The notes beneath the pieces are model-generated. The model was not told the origin of the DNA and ran no database searches. It worked only from the letters and a program-made list of their open reading frames with translations. From contig CANIVF010000004.1 in assembly GCA_947470895.1 (NCBI GenBank), positions 49,112 to 113,111 on the forward strand: 64,000 nt of DNA. Direction: 5' to 3'. Source of the DNA: Bacteroidota bacterium. GTDB lineage: Bacteria; Bacteroidota; Bacteroidia; Cytophagales; Cyclobacteriaceae. A program made the position numbers and the translations under genes. Below are positions 9,271 to 19,977 of this stretch, in pieces (the first letter of the stretch is position 1; each line of letters opens with the position of its first letter).

Positions 9271-9975
9271 TTAGCTGATTAACGTTCCGGCATCTTCACC
9301 GTGCACCACTTTCAGCAGGTTGCCTTTCTTGTTCATATCAAAAACAATGATTGGCAACTTGTTTTCCTGGCAAAGGGTGAATGCCGTCATGTCCATAATG
9401 TTGAGTTTCTTCTGGTAAGCTTCCTGAAAACTCAGTTGGTGATAGCGCACTGCATCCGAATGTTTTTCAGGATCTTTATCATATACACCATCTACACGAG
9501 TTCCTTTCAATACTACACCAGCCTGAATTTCAATGGCACGTAAACTGGCGGTGGAGTCGGTGGTGAAATAAGGATTTCCAATACCGGCACCAAAAATTAC
9601 AATTCTTCCTTTTTCAAGGTGACGAATGGCCCTGCGCCTGATGAAGGGCTCACATACTTGTTCCATTTTTATTCCTGCCATCAATCGCGTATACATCCCG
9701 TGTCTTTCCAACGCACTTTGTAGTGCCATGGCGTTGATTACTGTGGCCAGCATTCCCATGTAATCTCCCTGCACGCGATCAATACCTAATGCTTCTGCCT
9801 GTCCGCCACGGAAAATATTACCGCCTCCGATCACGATCGCAATTTCCACTCCCTGCTCTTTTATCGTCTTGATTTCGGCCGAGTACTGTTCGAGCACTGC
9901 CGGATCAATATTGCTATTTTTGGAACCCATCAGGGCTTCACCGCTGAGTTTGAGGAGGATGCGTTTATACTTCAT
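9271..9975 (-). CDS. pyrH: UMP kinase
   Basis: UMP kinase of the amino-acid-kinase fold, which makes UDP from UMP and ATP. Visible motifs are [17 protein letters not shown] at the start, [51 protein letters not shown] and MDMTAFTLC. The start is taken at 9975 (MKYKRIL) because family alignments begin there. A longer frame reaching 10008 adds 11 residues with no family support. The gene is followed by frr. Confidence 0.97.
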   Translation of the reverse strand: MKYKRILLKLSGEALMGSKNSNIDPAVLEQYSAEIKTIKEQGVEIAIVIGGGNIFRGGQAEALGIDRVQGDYMGMLATVINAMALQSALERHGMYTRLMAGIKMEQVCEPFIRRRAIRHLEKGRIVIFGAGIGNPYFTTDSTASLRAIEIQAGVVLKGTRVDGVYDKDPEKHSDAVRYHQLSFQEAYQKKLNIMDMTAFTLCQENKLPIIVFDMNKKGNLLKVVHGEDAGTLIS

Positions 9976-10074
9976 GTGTGGGCTTGGTTCGCTTTTATAA
10001 CCCCGCAAATATGGTCATGATTGCGCAATTTTCGAGGGTTAATTTTGATTTTCAGGTCAGAAGGTTCACTCTTT

Positions 10075-11037
10075 TTACCAGCCCAATAATTCCGGATATT
10101 TCTTTAAATTCATTAAGATATCATTTGTCATCTCCTCCAATCCAAACTGATGTTTCCAACCCCAATCCTGCCGGGCAGCATTATCATCAATTGACTTAGG
10201 CCATGAATCGGCTATCGGTTGCCTGAAGTCTGGCTTATAAGTAATGGTAAAATCGTGAATATGTTTTTTGATTGTTGATGCTACCTGTGCCGGACAAAAA
10301 CTCATCGCACTAATGTTGTAACTGGATCGGATCTTAACGTTCTCAGCCGGTGCTTCCATTAAGTCAATCGTAGCTTTCACTGCGTCATCCATATACATCA
10401 TGGGCAGGTAGGTATCTGGTGCTAAAAAGCATTCGAATTTTTTTTCTTTCAATGCCTTGAAATAAATATCCACAGCATAATCGGTTGTGCCGCCTCCGGG
10501 AGGAGTTTTGTAGCCGATCAAACCAGGGTAACGAAGGCTACGCACATCCACACCATATCTTCTGAAATAATATTCGCACCAACGTTCACCGGCCAGTTTG
10601 GTAATGCCATACACCGTGGTGGGATCCATGATCGTGTCTTGCGGTGTATTTTGTTTGGGAGTTGTTGGCCCAAAGGCTGCGATAGAACTGGGCCAATACA
10701 CTTTATGAAGTTTTAATTCGTGAGCAGCCTCCAATACAAAAAGAAGACTTTCCATGTTCAGCTTCCACGCCCACCGTGGATCTTTTTCGCCTGTGGCGGA
10801 TAGCAGGGCTGCGAGGTGATAGATTTGAGTTACTTCATGCTTGCGGATGAGTTCGAATAACTTATCGCGCTGCATGACATCAAATTTTTCGTAAGGCCCT
10901 TCTCTCAATATTCCCTTGGCATCTTTTACATCAGAGGCGATCACATTTTCCTGACCGTATATTTTCCAGAGCCCCTGGGTGAGCTCGGACCCTAACTGAC
11001 CGCCAGCGCCTATGAGTAATATCTTCGTTTTGTTCAT
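10075..11037 (-). CDS. L-threonine 3-dehydrogenase, SDR/epimerase type
   Basis: 320-aa extended SDR protein. The NAD-binding loop GAGGQLGSEL is at residues 11-20, SSIAAFGP near 117, and the catalytic pair is in VYGITK (Tyr and Lys four apart). The segment RSLRYPGLIGYKTPPGGGTTDYAV is typical of the GalE-like L-threonine dehydrogenases. The product would be 2-amino-3-ketobutyrate. The divergently placed kbl gene, 340 bp from its start, encodes the next enzyme of the pathway, which strongly supports the assignment. Confidence 0.9.
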   Translation of the reverse strand: MNKTKILLIGAGGQLGSELTQGLWKIYGQENVIASDVKDAKGILREGPYEKFDVMQRDKLFELIRKHEVTQIYHLAALLSATGEKDPRWAWKLNMESLLFVLEAAHELKLHKVYWPSSIAAFGPTTPKQNTPQDTIMDPTTVYGITKLAGERWCEYYFRRYGVDVRSLRYPGLIGYKTPPGGGTTDYAVDIYFKALKEKKFECFLAPDTYLPMMYMDDAVKATIDLMEAPAENVKIRSSYNISAMSFCPAQVASTIKKHIHDFTITYKPDFRQPIADSWPKSIDDNAARQDWGWKHQFGLEEMTNDILMNLKKYPELLGW

Positions 11038-11103
11038 TTATTCAATCGGATGCATGGGCGAAGGTAGATAAAATTACCATTTACGAATTACGAATTACGA
11101 TTG

Positions 11104-11111
11104 TAGATTTG
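11104..11111 (+). promoter_or_regulatory. TAnnTTTG promoter element close to a start codon
   Basis: TAGATTTG matches the Bacteroidota -7 consensus TAnnTTTG exactly and ends four bases before the ATG at 11116. Transcription would then begin at or very near the start codon, suggesting a leaderless or nearly leaderless mRNA for the small gene and kbl. A direct repeat of TTACGAATTACGAATTACGA lies just upstream at 11081-11100. Confidence 0.45.
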
Positions 11112-11115
11112 CCCG

Positions 11116-11373
11116 ATGAATTTTGAAGAATATCTGGTCAGCAAAAAGATAGATAGTGAGGCTTTTCGTGTCGCGGAACCTGCCCTTTGGAATGAATGGA
11201 ATGGATTGTTTGAAGCCATGAGTCCGGCAAGTTTCACAGCTCAGAAACTCTACCTCATCAACCCTTTACGCAGAAAGTATTTATTGATAGTAACAGAAGT
11301 TGCTGCCGCGCCTAAGGTGAGCGCGGCTGCTGCCGCACGACCCGTCATGAAACCCAAACCAAAAATCGACTAA
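11116..11373 (+). CDS. small conserved hypothetical protein upstream of kbl
   Basis: 85 aa. A folded N-terminal part (about 60 residues, Trp- and Phe-rich) is followed by an Ala/Pro/Lys tail (AAAPKVSAAAAARPVMKPKPK) that looks disordered. It ends 3 bp before the kbl start, so the two are almost surely one transcript. Small proteins of this shape occur near Bacteroidota housekeeping genes. I cannot assign a function. Its position between the two threonine-degradation genes hints at a link to that pathway, but this is only context. Confidence 0.65.
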   Translation: MNFEEYLVSKKIDSEAFRVAEPALWNEWNGLFEAMSPASFTAQKLYLINPLRRKYLLIVTEVAAAPKVSAAAAARPVMKPKPKID

Positions 11374-11376
11374 GCC

Positions 11377-12573
11377 ATGTATAAAAGACTTCAACCTGTT
11401 TTGCAGAAAGAATTGGATTCCATCCGCGAAGCCGGATTATTTAAGAAAGAAAGGATCATCATTACCCCACAAGGTGCCGACATCAAAACGCAGGATGGAA
11501 AAGAAGTAGTCAATTTTTGTGCGAACAATTATCTGGGCTTGTCATCGCACCCACGCGTGATTGAAGCCGCCAAACGTGCCATCGATACGCATGGATTTGG
11601 AATGTCGTCCGTTCGGTTCATCTGCGGAACACAAGACATTCATAAAGAGCTTGAAAAAAGGATTTCTGAATTTTTAGGTACTGAGGATACTATATTATAT
11701 GCAGCAGCTTTCGATGCTAACGGAGGCGTATTCGAACCTTTGCTTGGAGAAAAAGATGCCATCATATCAGACGAATTGAATCACGCCTCGATCATCGATG
11801 GAGTTCGTTTGTGCAAAGCCATGCGCTATCGTTACAAACACAACGACATGGAAGACTTGAAAGTGCAACTGGAAGAAGCCAGAAAAGCAGGAGCATATCA
11901 GATCATTGTGGTTACGGATGGAGCATTCTCCATGGATGGCACAATTGCTCAGTTGGATAAGATTTGTAATTTGGCCGATCAGTTCGAAGCCCTGGTAATG
12001 ACGGATGAGTGTCACTCATCTGGATTTATTGGTAAGACAGGCCGTGGTGTTCCAGAACATTGTGGTGTGATAGGCCGAGTAGATATTATTACGGGCACAT
12101 TGGGTAAAGCATTGGGTGGTGCTTCCGGAGGTTTCACATCGGGTCGTAAAGAAATTATAGAATTGTTGCGTCAGCGCTCACGGCCTTATTTGTTTTCCAA
12201 CACGTTGGCACCTTCTATTACGGGCGCTTCGATTGAAGTGTTCAATATGCTTTCAGAAACGACCGAGCTGCGTGATAAGTTGGAACAGAATACAACATAC
12301 TTCCGCGATAAAATGACCGCAGCAGGTTTTGACATTAAACCCGGTGTGCATCCTATTGTGCCGATCATGTTATACGAAGCACCACTCGCTCAAAAATTTG
12401 CAGAGCGTTTACTTGAAAAAGGAATTTATGTGATTGGATTCTTCTTTCCGGTAGTTGCCAAAGGCATGGCAAGAATTCGTGTTCAGATTTCAGCCGCGCA
12501 CGATCGTCATCATTTGGATAAAGCGATTCTGGCATTTACTGAAGTAGGAAAAGAGCTTGGTGTGTTGAAGTAA
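11377..12573 (+). CDS. kbl: glycine C-acetyltransferase (2-amino-3-ketobutyrate CoA ligase)
   Basis: 398-aa alpha-oxoamine synthase, fold type I PLP enzyme. It splits 2-amino-3-ketobutyrate with CoA into glycine and acetyl-CoA. Visible are FCANNYLGLSSHP, FGMSSVRFICGTQ, the AFDANGG segment, DECHSSGFIG (210 on) and the PLP-lysine motif TLGKALGG (Lys244). The GMSSVRFICGTQ segment fits KBL better than 8-amino-7-oxononanoate synthase, and the neighbouring threonine dehydrogenase supports it. Confidence 0.95.
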   Translation: MYKRLQPVLQKELDSIREAGLFKKERIIITPQGADIKTQDGKEVVNFCANNYLGLSSHPRVIEAAKRAIDTHGFGMSSVRFICGTQDIHKELEKRISEFLGTEDTILYAAAFDANGGVFEPLLGEKDAIISDELNHASIIDGVRLCKAMRYRYKHNDMEDLKVQLEEARKAGAYQIIVVTDGAFSMDGTIAQLDKICNLADQFEALVMTDECHSSGFIGKTGRGVPEHCGVIGRVDIITGTLGKALGGASGGFTSGRKEIIELLRQRSRPYLFSNTLAPSITGASIEVFNMLSETTELRDKLEQNTTYFRDKMTAAGFDIKPGVHPIVPIMLYEAPLAQKFAERLLEKGIYVIGFFFPVVAKGMARIRVQISAAHDRHHLDKAILAFTEVGKELGVLK

Positions 12574-12586
12574 TGAAATGGCAACG

Positions 12587-12609
12587 AGGTTGTTCGTTGC
12601 AACCTTTTA
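12587..12609 (+). terminator. likely rho-independent terminator after kbl
   Basis: A six-base-pair stem AGGTTG/CAACCT with a seven-base loop is followed by a short T run. It sits 14 bp after the kbl stop. A competing stem GCAACGA/TCGTTGC overlaps it. Confidence 0.5.
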
Positions 12610-12712
12610 GATTAACCGGATGCCGATCAAACAGAATCCAGCGAAATGGTTTTACTGAAACATTCGGCAGAACAAATATTACCTATCTTACAGCTATAAT
12701 TCTCTTGCATCC

Positions 12713-15700
12713 ATGATTAAGAAAGTCATCTTTTCCATGCTGTCATTGATGTTGTTTTTCACAACCAATGCACAGCGCAAAAAAACGCAAACAGCAACCA
12801 CAACTCCTTCGGCAACAGCCACTGATCTTAATGATTATTTCAAAGAGGTAAAGTGGAGAAGTATTGGTCCATTCCGAGGAGGTCGATCGAATACTGCAAC
12901 CGGTGTGGTTGGAGATATCACTACCTACTACATGGGCACTACTGGTGGCGGTCTTTGGAAAACGGAAGACATGGGCCTTACCTGGAATAATATTTCCGAT
13001 GGATTTTTTAAGAAAGGATCTGTTGGCGCGGTAGCTGTTTCAGAAAGTGACCCTAACGTAGTTTATGTAGGCATGGGCGAGCATGCCATTCGCGGGGTGA
13101 TGACACATCATGGTGATGGTGTTTACAAATCTACCGATGCCGGCAAAACCTGGAAGAAAATGGGATTGGATGTGACACAGCAAATTTCGCGCATTGCTAT
13201 TCATCCCAAAGATCCAAACATCGTTTATGTTGCGGCACAAGGCGCTATTTATGGAAACTCAGATCGTGGTGTATTCAAATCGGTGGATGGCGGTACTACC
13301 TGGAAAAGAACTTTGTATGTTGATGATAAAACAGGATGTGTTGAGATATCGATGGACATGAATAACCCACGGGTTCTTTATGCTGCCATGAACGAATATG
13401 GTCGTTTGCCATGGAAAGTAATCAGTGGAGGTGCAGGCAGTGGTCTTTATAAATCAACGGATAGTGGTGAGACCTGGGGAAAAATTCACAACGGCTTGCC
13501 AAAGGAATTAGGTAAGATGGCGGTATCGGTAAGTCGTGCTAATTCAAACAAAGTGTACCTTCTTTTAGAAAGTGATTCTGATAAAGAATTGGGCGGCTTG
13601 TTTGTTTCCAACGATGCAGGCGCGAACTGGACACGGGTTACCAACGATCACCGATTGATTCAAAGAGCGTGGTACTATATAGAGTTATTCACCGATCCAA
13701 AAGATGAGAATACCATTTATGTATTGAGTGCCCCCGCCATGCGCTCCATGGACGGTGGAAAAACCTGGGAGAATCTTTATGGAACACATGGAGATTATCA
13801 CGACTTATGGATTAACCCAGATAATCCAAAGAACATGGTTATTGCTAATGATGGTGGAGCCAGTGTTTCGGTAAACTTTGGTAAAACCTGGTCTGCGCAA
13901 AGCAACATGCCGACTGCACAATTCTATCGCATCAATGTGGATAATAGCTTTCCCTATAATATATATGCTGGCCAGCAGGATAATACTTCTGTTAAAATTG
14001 CCAGTCAGGAATTAGGTAGTGGTGGAATTACTAATGCAAGTTGGACTTCTTCTGCAGGAGGCGAGAGTGCGTTCCTAGCTTTCAATCCGGATGATCCACG
14101 GTATGTTATGGGAGGAAGTTATCAGGGAACGATTGAACTATTAGATACGAAAGCACAAGCAGGAACAAGCGTGATGGCAGCACCCATTCAATATTTGGGA
14201 ATGGATGCCAAGGATATCAAATATCGTTACAATTGGAACGCGCCCATCATCTGGTCGAAGCATGAGCCAAACACATTCTATCATGGCTCACAATACTTGT
14301 TGCGCACGAGAGATATGGGTGTAACCTGGATTGAAGCCTCGCCTGATCTTACACGCAATGAAAAAGAGAAGCAAGGCAAAGGCGGTGGCCCTTACACCAA
14401 CGAAGCCGTAGGTGCTGAAAATTATGGAACATTAAGTTATGTTATTGAATCGCCACATGAAAAAGGAGTGATCTGGACAGGCAGTGATGATGGATTAGTT
14501 CATGTAACCAGAGATAATGGAGCAAGTTGGCAAAATGTTACTCCTGCAGGCTTACAAGAGTGTTTGATCAACGCGATTGAAGTTTCTCCGCATGACCCTG
14601 CCATGGCCTATATAGCCACTACCCGTTATAAGTTTAACGATTACACTCCAGCACTGTATAAGACAACGGATTATGGTAAGACGTGGTCAAGAATCAATAC
14701 TGGCATTCCTCAGGGGGCTTTCACCCGTGTAGTGAGAGAAGATGATAAGCGTAAAGATTTACTTTATGCAGGAACCGAAACCGGAGTTTATCTTTCGTGG
14801 AATGGTGGTAAAGAGTGGACGCCACTTCAACTTAATTTGCCATTAACACCGATTACTGATTTACGCGTTCATCAGGGTGATCTTATCGCTGCCACATCCG
14901 GAAGATCATTCTGGATTTTGGATGATTTGAATTTGATCCGTCAGTATAAGAGCGAGGGCGGATTTGGACTTTTTCAACCAGAAAATCCTATGCTGGTTAA
15001 TAGTTATAGTGAAATGGATGGAAGTTCACCAGATGGCATCAATCCATACCGAGGTGTGAATCCTGCCACCGGACTTGTTGTTTATTATCAACTACCAGAA
15101 CTGAAAAATTCTGAAAGTGTACTGATCGAGATTAAAGATGCGCAGGGTAACCTGGTGCGATCTTTTAGTTCCCTGAAAGACACCTTAAGTAACCCTCCAT
15201 CAACCGATCCATTGTTAACCAAATCGAAAGGACTGAATCGTTTTGTGTGGAACTTACGTTATCCAACGATCAGTAGCGTTCCGGGAGTTTATATTGAAAG
15301 TAGTTTCCGTGGGCACAAAGCTTCACCAGGAAAATATTCAATCACATTGAAGATGGTCGATCAAACCATGAATGCCAATTTCGAAATTCTTGCTAATCCA
15401 CTATATCCTACAGATGCAAAAACGTATTTGGAGTATCATACCGTGATGAGTAGTATGGAGGCAGAAGTAAACAAGATGCATGAAATGATTATTTCGCTTG
15501 ATGGTAAGCGGAAACAACTCGATCAACTTCTTGCTACATTCCCAGCAGATGAAAAACACAGTGCCCTTAAGAAGGAAGGATTGGCATTATCTCACAAGAT
15601 GAAACTGTGGGATGAGGATATGATTCAGAGAAAGTCAAAAGCATATGACGATGTGGAAAACTTCCCCAATAAGTTTACAGCAAATTATTTGTTTTTAATT

Positions 15701-15877
15701 AATGCAACGGAAAGCGACATCCCCAAAGTAAATAAGCCATCGCTTGATCGATTGAAGGAGTTGAGTGCACAATGGTCAACCCTTCAAACCAGGGCAAACG
15801 AAATATTGACCAAGGATATTCCGGCTTACAATAAACAATTGTGGAATGTTGGTGTTGGCGCTGTTTGGGAGAATTAA
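12713..15877 (+). CDS. secreted Asp-box (BNR/VPS10-sortilin-like) propeller protein, paralogue
   Basis: 1054 aa with a signal peptide ending at TNAQ. About eleven Asp-box motifs are visible ([63 protein letters not shown] and others). The N-terminal segment [18 protein letters not shown] and the central [10 protein letters not shown] are typical of this large Bacteroidota family. The last 150 residues are helical. It is homologous along its whole length to the protein at 2865-5999. A DUF1080 lipoprotein gene follows 30 bp downstream and may be cotranscribed. No enzymatic activity can be assigned. Confidence 0.86.
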   Translation: MIKKVIFSMLSLMLFFTTNAQRKKTQTATTTPSATATDLNDYFKEVKWRSIGPFRGGRSNTATGVVGDITTYYMGTTGGGLWKTEDMGLTWNNISDGFFKKGSVGAVAVSESDPNVVYVGMGEHAIRGVMTHHGDGVYKSTDAGKTWKKMGLDVTQQISRIAIHPKDPNIVYVAAQGAIYGNSDRGVFKSVDGGTTWKRTLYVDDKTGCVEISMDMNNPRVLYAAMNEYGRLPWKVISGGAGSGLYKSTDSGETWGKIHNGLPKELGKMAVSVSRANSNKVYLLLESDSDKELGGLFVSNDAGANWTRVTNDHRLIQRAWYYIELFTDPKDENTIYVLSAPAMRSMDGGKTWENLYGTHGDYHDLWINPDNPKNMVIANDGGASVSVNFGKTWSAQSNMPTAQFYRINVDNSFPYNIYAGQQDNTSVKIASQELGSGGITNASWTSSAGGESAFLAFNPDDPRYVMGGSYQGTIELLDTKAQAGTSVMAAPIQYLGMDAKDIKYRYNWNAPIIWSKHEPNTFYHGSQYLLRTRDMGVTWIEASPDLTRNEKEKQGKGGGPYTNEAVGAENYGTLSYVIESPHEKGVIWTGSDDGLVHVTRDNGASWQNVTPAGLQECLINAIEVSPHDPAMAYIATTRYKFNDYTPALYKTTDYGKTWSRINTGIPQGAFTRVVREDDKRKDLLYAGTETGVYLSWNGGKEWTPLQLNLPLTPITDLRVHQGDLIAATSGRSFWILDDLNLIRQYKSEGGFGLFQPENPMLVNSYSEMDGSSPDGINPYRGVNPATGLVVYYQLPELKNSESVLIEIKDAQGNLVRSFSSLKDTLSNPPSTDPLLTKSKGLNRFVWNLRYPTISSVPGVYIESSFRGHKASPGKYSITLKMVDQTMNANFEILANPLYPTDAKTYLEYHTVMSSMEAEVNKMHEMIISLDGKRKQLDQLLATFPADEKHSALKKEGLALSHKMKLWDEDMIQRKSKAYDDVENFPNKFTANYLFLINATESDIPKVNKPSLDRLKELSAQWSTLQTRANEILTKDIPAYNKQLWNVGVGAVWEN

Positions 15878-15907
15878 ACGAAAAGAATTAACTGAATAAT
15901 TGCCAGA

Positions 15908-16741
15908 ATGAGTAAAATGATCCGACTATTATTCGCTAGCTCCCTTTTATTTTTTCTGGCAAACTGTTCTCCTTCGCCCAAGGAAAATTGGGATGTTCTG
16001 TTCGATGGCTCCAGCCTTGACAATTGGGATACCTACTTGGGTGTCAAAAGAATTCAAGGCGACACCACTCTGTCAACTCCTTTGGGATTAAATGTTGATA
16101 AGGACGTTTTTAAAATTGTTCGGCAGAGTGGTGAGAATGTTTTGAGAGTATCAGGAGAAATCTGGGGCGGCATTTCAACGAAACGTGAATTTGAAAATTA
16201 TCACCTGCAACTTCAATTCAAATGGGGGGAGTTGCGATGGTATCCCAAAGAAAATGATAGAAGAGACAGTGGGCTTTTATACCATGGCGTTGGCGAGCAC
16301 GGTAGAGGCGATGGCTATTGGTTGCGATCTCAGGAATTTCAGATTCAAGAAAAAGATTGTGGCGATTATTGGGGTGTGGCAGGAGCTATGTTTGACATTA
16401 GAGCTTCATTAAATAGTGATAGCATTTATCAATATGATCCCAAAAGTGCATTACTTACGTTCAGTCAGAACTCACCAACAGGACGGCATTGCAAGAAATA
16501 TCCTGATCTTGAGAAGCCTTCCGGAGAATGGAATACGGTTGATTTATACTGCTATAAAAACACCAGTGTGCACGTAATGAATGGCGTTGTGATAATGGTA
16601 CTTGAAAATTCAAGACAAACCGACAATGGTCATGAAACAGAACTGACTAAAGGTAAAATTCAACTTCAGTCTGAGTCGGCCGAATTGTTCTACCGAAATA
16701 TAAAGATCAGTCCTATCGAAAGATTGCCTCAGTTTAATTGA
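15908..16741 (+). CDS. DUF1080 / 3-keto-disaccharide hydrolase family lipoprotein
   Basis: 277 aa with a lipoprotein signal (FFLANC). The LFDGSSLDNW motif at the start of the mature protein and the concanavalin-like jelly-roll segments (FKWGELRWYPKENDRRDSGLLYH, EFQIQEKDCGDYW) identify the PF06439 family. Some members hydrolyse 3-keto-glycosides, so a role in sugar uptake or glycan use at the envelope is plausible. The gene follows the propeller protein at a 30-bp gap. Confidence 0.88.
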   Translation: MSKMIRLLFASSLLFFLANCSPSPKENWDVLFDGSSLDNWDTYLGVKRIQGDTTLSTPLGLNVDKDVFKIVRQSGENVLRVSGEIWGGISTKREFENYHLQLQFKWGELRWYPKENDRRDSGLLYHGVGEHGRGDGYWLRSQEFQIQEKDCGDYWGVAGAMFDIRASLNSDSIYQYDPKSALLTFSQNSPTGRHCKKYPDLEKPSGEWNTVDLYCYKNTSVHVMNGVVIMVLENSRQTDNGHETELTKGKIQLQSESAELFYRNIKISPIERLPQFN

Positions 16742-16759
16742 GTTCTTCTATTGAAATTT

Positions 16760-17185
16760 CTACCTCGCCTTCTTGGGGATCAGATCTGAATGAGAAGAAA
16801 AAGTCCCGAACATGGCAGATGTGTCTGTAGACGGCAAAAAATAAATGGTATTTCGCTTTCCCTTTAGCTTGAGGCTATACATGTTTACGAAGGGCATTAG
16901 TTTGATTGCCTTAACATCTGACCAGTCATATTCTTTCACCTTGCGGGGATTGATTACTGCCAATTTCTTTTTGCTGATAATAACGCGTTTGATCTTTGAG
17001 GCAATCAGCAAGTGAAGCGAAAAGAATACCATTGCTGCAGTGAACATGAGCAATGCAGCGATGTCTTTTTTGTGTGAGTCTTCAAGTTGAAGTAGAATAA
17101 GAGCAGTAGCCAGACCTTGAAGCACACTCAGTGCAAGGAAAAAATACCTGGCGAGGTAATATTTAACCAAATTTGCTTCTTCCAT
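16760..17185 (-). CDS. membrane protein with PH-like domain, unknown function
   Basis: 141 aa. Two membrane helices (about 10-30 and 43-62) are followed by a short beta-rich domain (KRVIISKKKLAVINPRKVKEYDWSDVKAIKL) that resembles bacterial PH-like domains. It stands alone between a plus-strand gene ending 18 bp away and a pseudogene. No family name can be given with certainty. Confidence 0.6.
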   Translation of the reverse strand: MEEANLVKYYLARYFFLALSVLQGLATALILLQLEDSHKKDIAALLMFTAAMVFFSLHLLIASKIKRVIISKKKLAVINPRKVKEYDWSDVKAIKLMPFVNMYSLKLKGKRNTIYFLPSTDTSAMFGTFSSHSDLIPKKAR

Positions 17186-17254
17186 TATTCATATAAGGGG
17201 TTTATTGTTATGCGAATTTAACGAAACTATTTCTAAAATCGTTTCATCAGAAAC

Positions 17255-19025
17255 TCACTTCTTGTTTTCAATCACGATCGGGATATCCTGCCCACGCGAA
17301 AATGTATAAGGATATTGTGGCTTGCCTTTCATCTTCTGTGTCATCTCAGGCACCTGATCATCTAAGTATGACTTTAACTCATAAGTAGTAACCTTGATAT
17401 TTTTTGGCGCTCCGTCAGCATCGCCTTGCAGCGCTTTGATTAATAAATAGGTGGACAAGCCATGAGCGAGCTCTGTAAATTCGGCAGCAAATTATTCGCT
17501 ACCGGCCAAAGCCACCCCGTGAATACCTGCACTGCTAGAAAGTTGAGCAATTACTTTTTCTTCTGAGGCACCGTGCGTAGCTAACAACTCCACAGATCCA
17601 CCGGAGTGGCAGGCATCCTTGATGATTAATTGCTTTAATGCTTTGATGTTTTTTAGTTTTTCCTGTAATACACTCGCTTCAAGGGCCTCTCGTTGCAATG
17701 CCGACACATCATATAATCTGTGCTTTCCGTTGGAATAGAGAAAAACTGATTGTGGACCATACTACCATGACAGGCATAGTAAAAATTGAATACAATTTCC
17801 TGATGAACTTTTGATGCTAACTCTTCCAGCTTTTTGAGTATGTTGGCGCGTGATGCATCGCCATCATATAAGTTATGCAGTTCAATATTTTTAAATAAGT
17901 TTCCTTTATCGTTCATCACTTTGCCAAACGATTCCGCATCCGGCCGCGCATAGTTGAGTGTCATTTTCGGGTTCTTATATTTATTGATGCCTACCGGTAA
18001 AATATAACACACATTGCTTTTGCTTGAGTGATCAGAATACACTTCCACAGCGTACGGATCTGATTCAATCTTGTCCTTGTTGCTGGCGGAAGCGACAATT
18101 GGGTTAGTGCCACTCACTAGAGTAATCAGGTGCCTGCACGTAATACTCTCCTTTGCCAGAACGAAGTTTTAAGGCTTGCTTATCAACGGGAATACTTTTT
18201 CCGTTATGGAATAGTTTTACGTTCACAATGCCGGTGCCACTATCGGTAATGCGAATAAGTACTTCAGTCGGGTTGCGTCCAATTCGGGTAAGGTGGCAAC
18301 TTTAATGACCGGAAGAGGTGAGTTGTTTAGCTTTTCCTAAATCCCTATATATTGATCATCACCTCCTCGGTTTAGAAATATTTTTGATAATCACTCAGGT
18401 CGATAAAACTCATCAAAGAATTGATCGACACTATATGTTTTTATTCCATTCACGAAGTGAATGTATTTGTGCGCTTCTTCGGTGCCATTAAAAAATCCGG
18501 AAGGATTTTTTACCATCCATTCTTTTTCACCAAAGTGAATGTGTTCAAAAACTTCTTTTCCAGAGTTGAGGTCCCAGAATTTAGTAACGCCATCCACACT
18601 GTGGCTGATCAGCATTTTATTATCCGGTTGAGCACAAGTGAAGTGACTTCGGCATTGTGCCCTTCAAATGTCCGCGATACGGTTGGGGTTTGAACATCCC
18701 AAGCCCGAATGATACGATCAGCGTCTGCAGAATCGGCCTATCTTTTATCTGCACGGGAAGTAATCAGGTATTTTCCATCACTTGAAAAACCCAAACTATT
18801 TACGCTTGCTTCGTGGCCTAAAAAACTGCGCACTTCACGACCAGTACTTAACTCCCATAGTTTAGCAGATTTATCGCGACTGCCCGTAGCTACGTAATTA
18901 CTATCAGGGCTAATGGCAATAGCAATCACGGCCAGCTCATGTCCTTTTTGAATAATTGTTTCTATTGACTGACTCTTTGAGAACAAAGAGAGGCAAAGCA
19001 TGAGGAAGATAAATGAGTACCTCAT
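17255..19025 (-). pseudogene. decayed WD40-repeat caspase-family (peptidase C14) gene
   Basis: Reading the minus strand from 19025, a signal peptide is followed by two to three WD40 repeats (GHELAVIAIAISPD, LWELSTGREV, FWDLNSGKEV). Next comes a linker (FVNGIKTYSVDQFFDEFYRP), a beta domain (IRITDSGTGIVNVKLFHNG) and a caspase domain with both catalytic motifs kept, His in YACHGS and Cys in DACHSGG. The frame is broken many times. In-frame stops lie at 18738-18740 (TAG), 18391-18393 (TGA), 18337-18339 (TAG) and 17492-17494 (TAA). Frameshifts lie near 18640, 18280, 18115 and 17705. The count of lesions argues for real decay, not sequencing error. WD40 repeats are fewer than the usual seven, so sequence may also have been lost. 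Confidence 0.88.
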
Positions 19026-19055
19026 TTTATTATGGTTAGGGTTTAAAAATAATAG

Positions 19056-19925
19056 TTAACGAGTGGGCTTTTCCTCTGGCTGTTCAAGAGGCTCGGCCTC
19101 CTCAGGGATTTCATTCCAGTTCTTGGGTTCTTCTTTGTGAAGATAATCCAATATCTTGTGCTCCACTTGCTTTAACTTCAGTGCACGCAGATATTTTCCA
19201 TTGCGTGCTAAAATCAATCGGCCTGTTTCTTCGGATATGGCGAGCACCAGCGTATCAGTAGTTTCGCTCATGCCAAGTGCTGAGCGATGGCGCAAGCCAA
19301 ATTGTGAAGGCAAGTGATCGTTTTCACTTACCGGTAACACGCAACGTGCTGCTTTAATTCTTCCTTTGTAAATAATGATGGCACCATCATGCAGCGGGCT
19401 GTGCTTATTGAAGATAGCAAGGAGTAATCGCTTGCTTACCTCAGCATTGAGCGGATCGCCAGTTTCAGCATAAAATTTAAGTTCAATGTCGCGCGAGAAG
19501 ACTATGAGAGCACCCGTGCGAGTTGCCTTCAGCGTTTTCACAGCTTCCATCAACTGGGTTACATCAAATTCATCATGATGTTCGGATCGCCAGTTGGTGA
19601 TCGTTTTAAAAATGTCATCACGATTGATTTCAGTAGTGCGACCAATCAGCAATAAAAATTTTCTGATTTCGGGCTGAAACAAAATAATCATCGCCAGCAC
19701 ACCCACGCCCATAAACTGGCCAAGAATGGTGGCAAGTAATTCCATTTGTGCCGCGCGCACGATCAGATAAACTAAGTAGAGAGCAAGGATGCCAAGGAAG
19801 ATATTCATGGCAAGACTTCCTCGAATCAGTTTGTAAACCTGATAGAGAAGAATAGCCACTAATGAGATGTCGATTAAATCAACCCAGCTTATTTCGAGAA
19901 ACCCAATTTTAAATGCCAGAATCAT
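19056..19925 (-). CDS. cdaA: diadenylate cyclase, membrane-bound CdaA type
   Basis: 289 aa. Three N-terminal membrane helices (about 15-95) are followed by a DAC domain with DGA (180-182) and RHR (212-214), the catalytic and ATP-binding motifs. The enzyme makes c-di-AMP at the inner membrane. A proline/glutamate-rich tail (EEAEPLEQPEEKP) ends the protein. It lies 52 bp downstream of folP in the same direction, an order I recall as common in Bacteroidota. No cdaR or glmM is adjacent, unlike in Firmicutes. Confidence 0.95.
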   Translation of the reverse strand: MILAFKIGFLEISWVDLIDISLVAILLYQVYKLIRGSLAMNIFLGILALYLVYLIVRAAQMELLATILGQFMGVGVLAMIILFQPEIRKFLLLIGRTTEINRDDIFKTITNWRSEHHDEFDVTQLMEAVKTLKATRTGALIVFSRDIELKFYAETGDPLNAEVSKRLLLAIFNKHSPLHDGAIIIYKGRIKAARCVLPVSENDHLPSQFGLRHRSALGMSETTDTLVLAISEETGRLILARNGKYLRALKLKQVEHKILDYLHKEEPKNWNEIPEEAEPLEQPEEKPTR

Positions 19926-19977
19926 CTAAAACAAAGGTAGTGAAAGTGTTTATCTAATTTAATGCGCAAGGCATCAT

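Noticed and set aside
11081..11100. TTACGAATTACGAATTACGA as a CRISPR-like or mobile repeat.
   Set aside because: It is only two to three short direct copies with no spacers and no terminal repeats.
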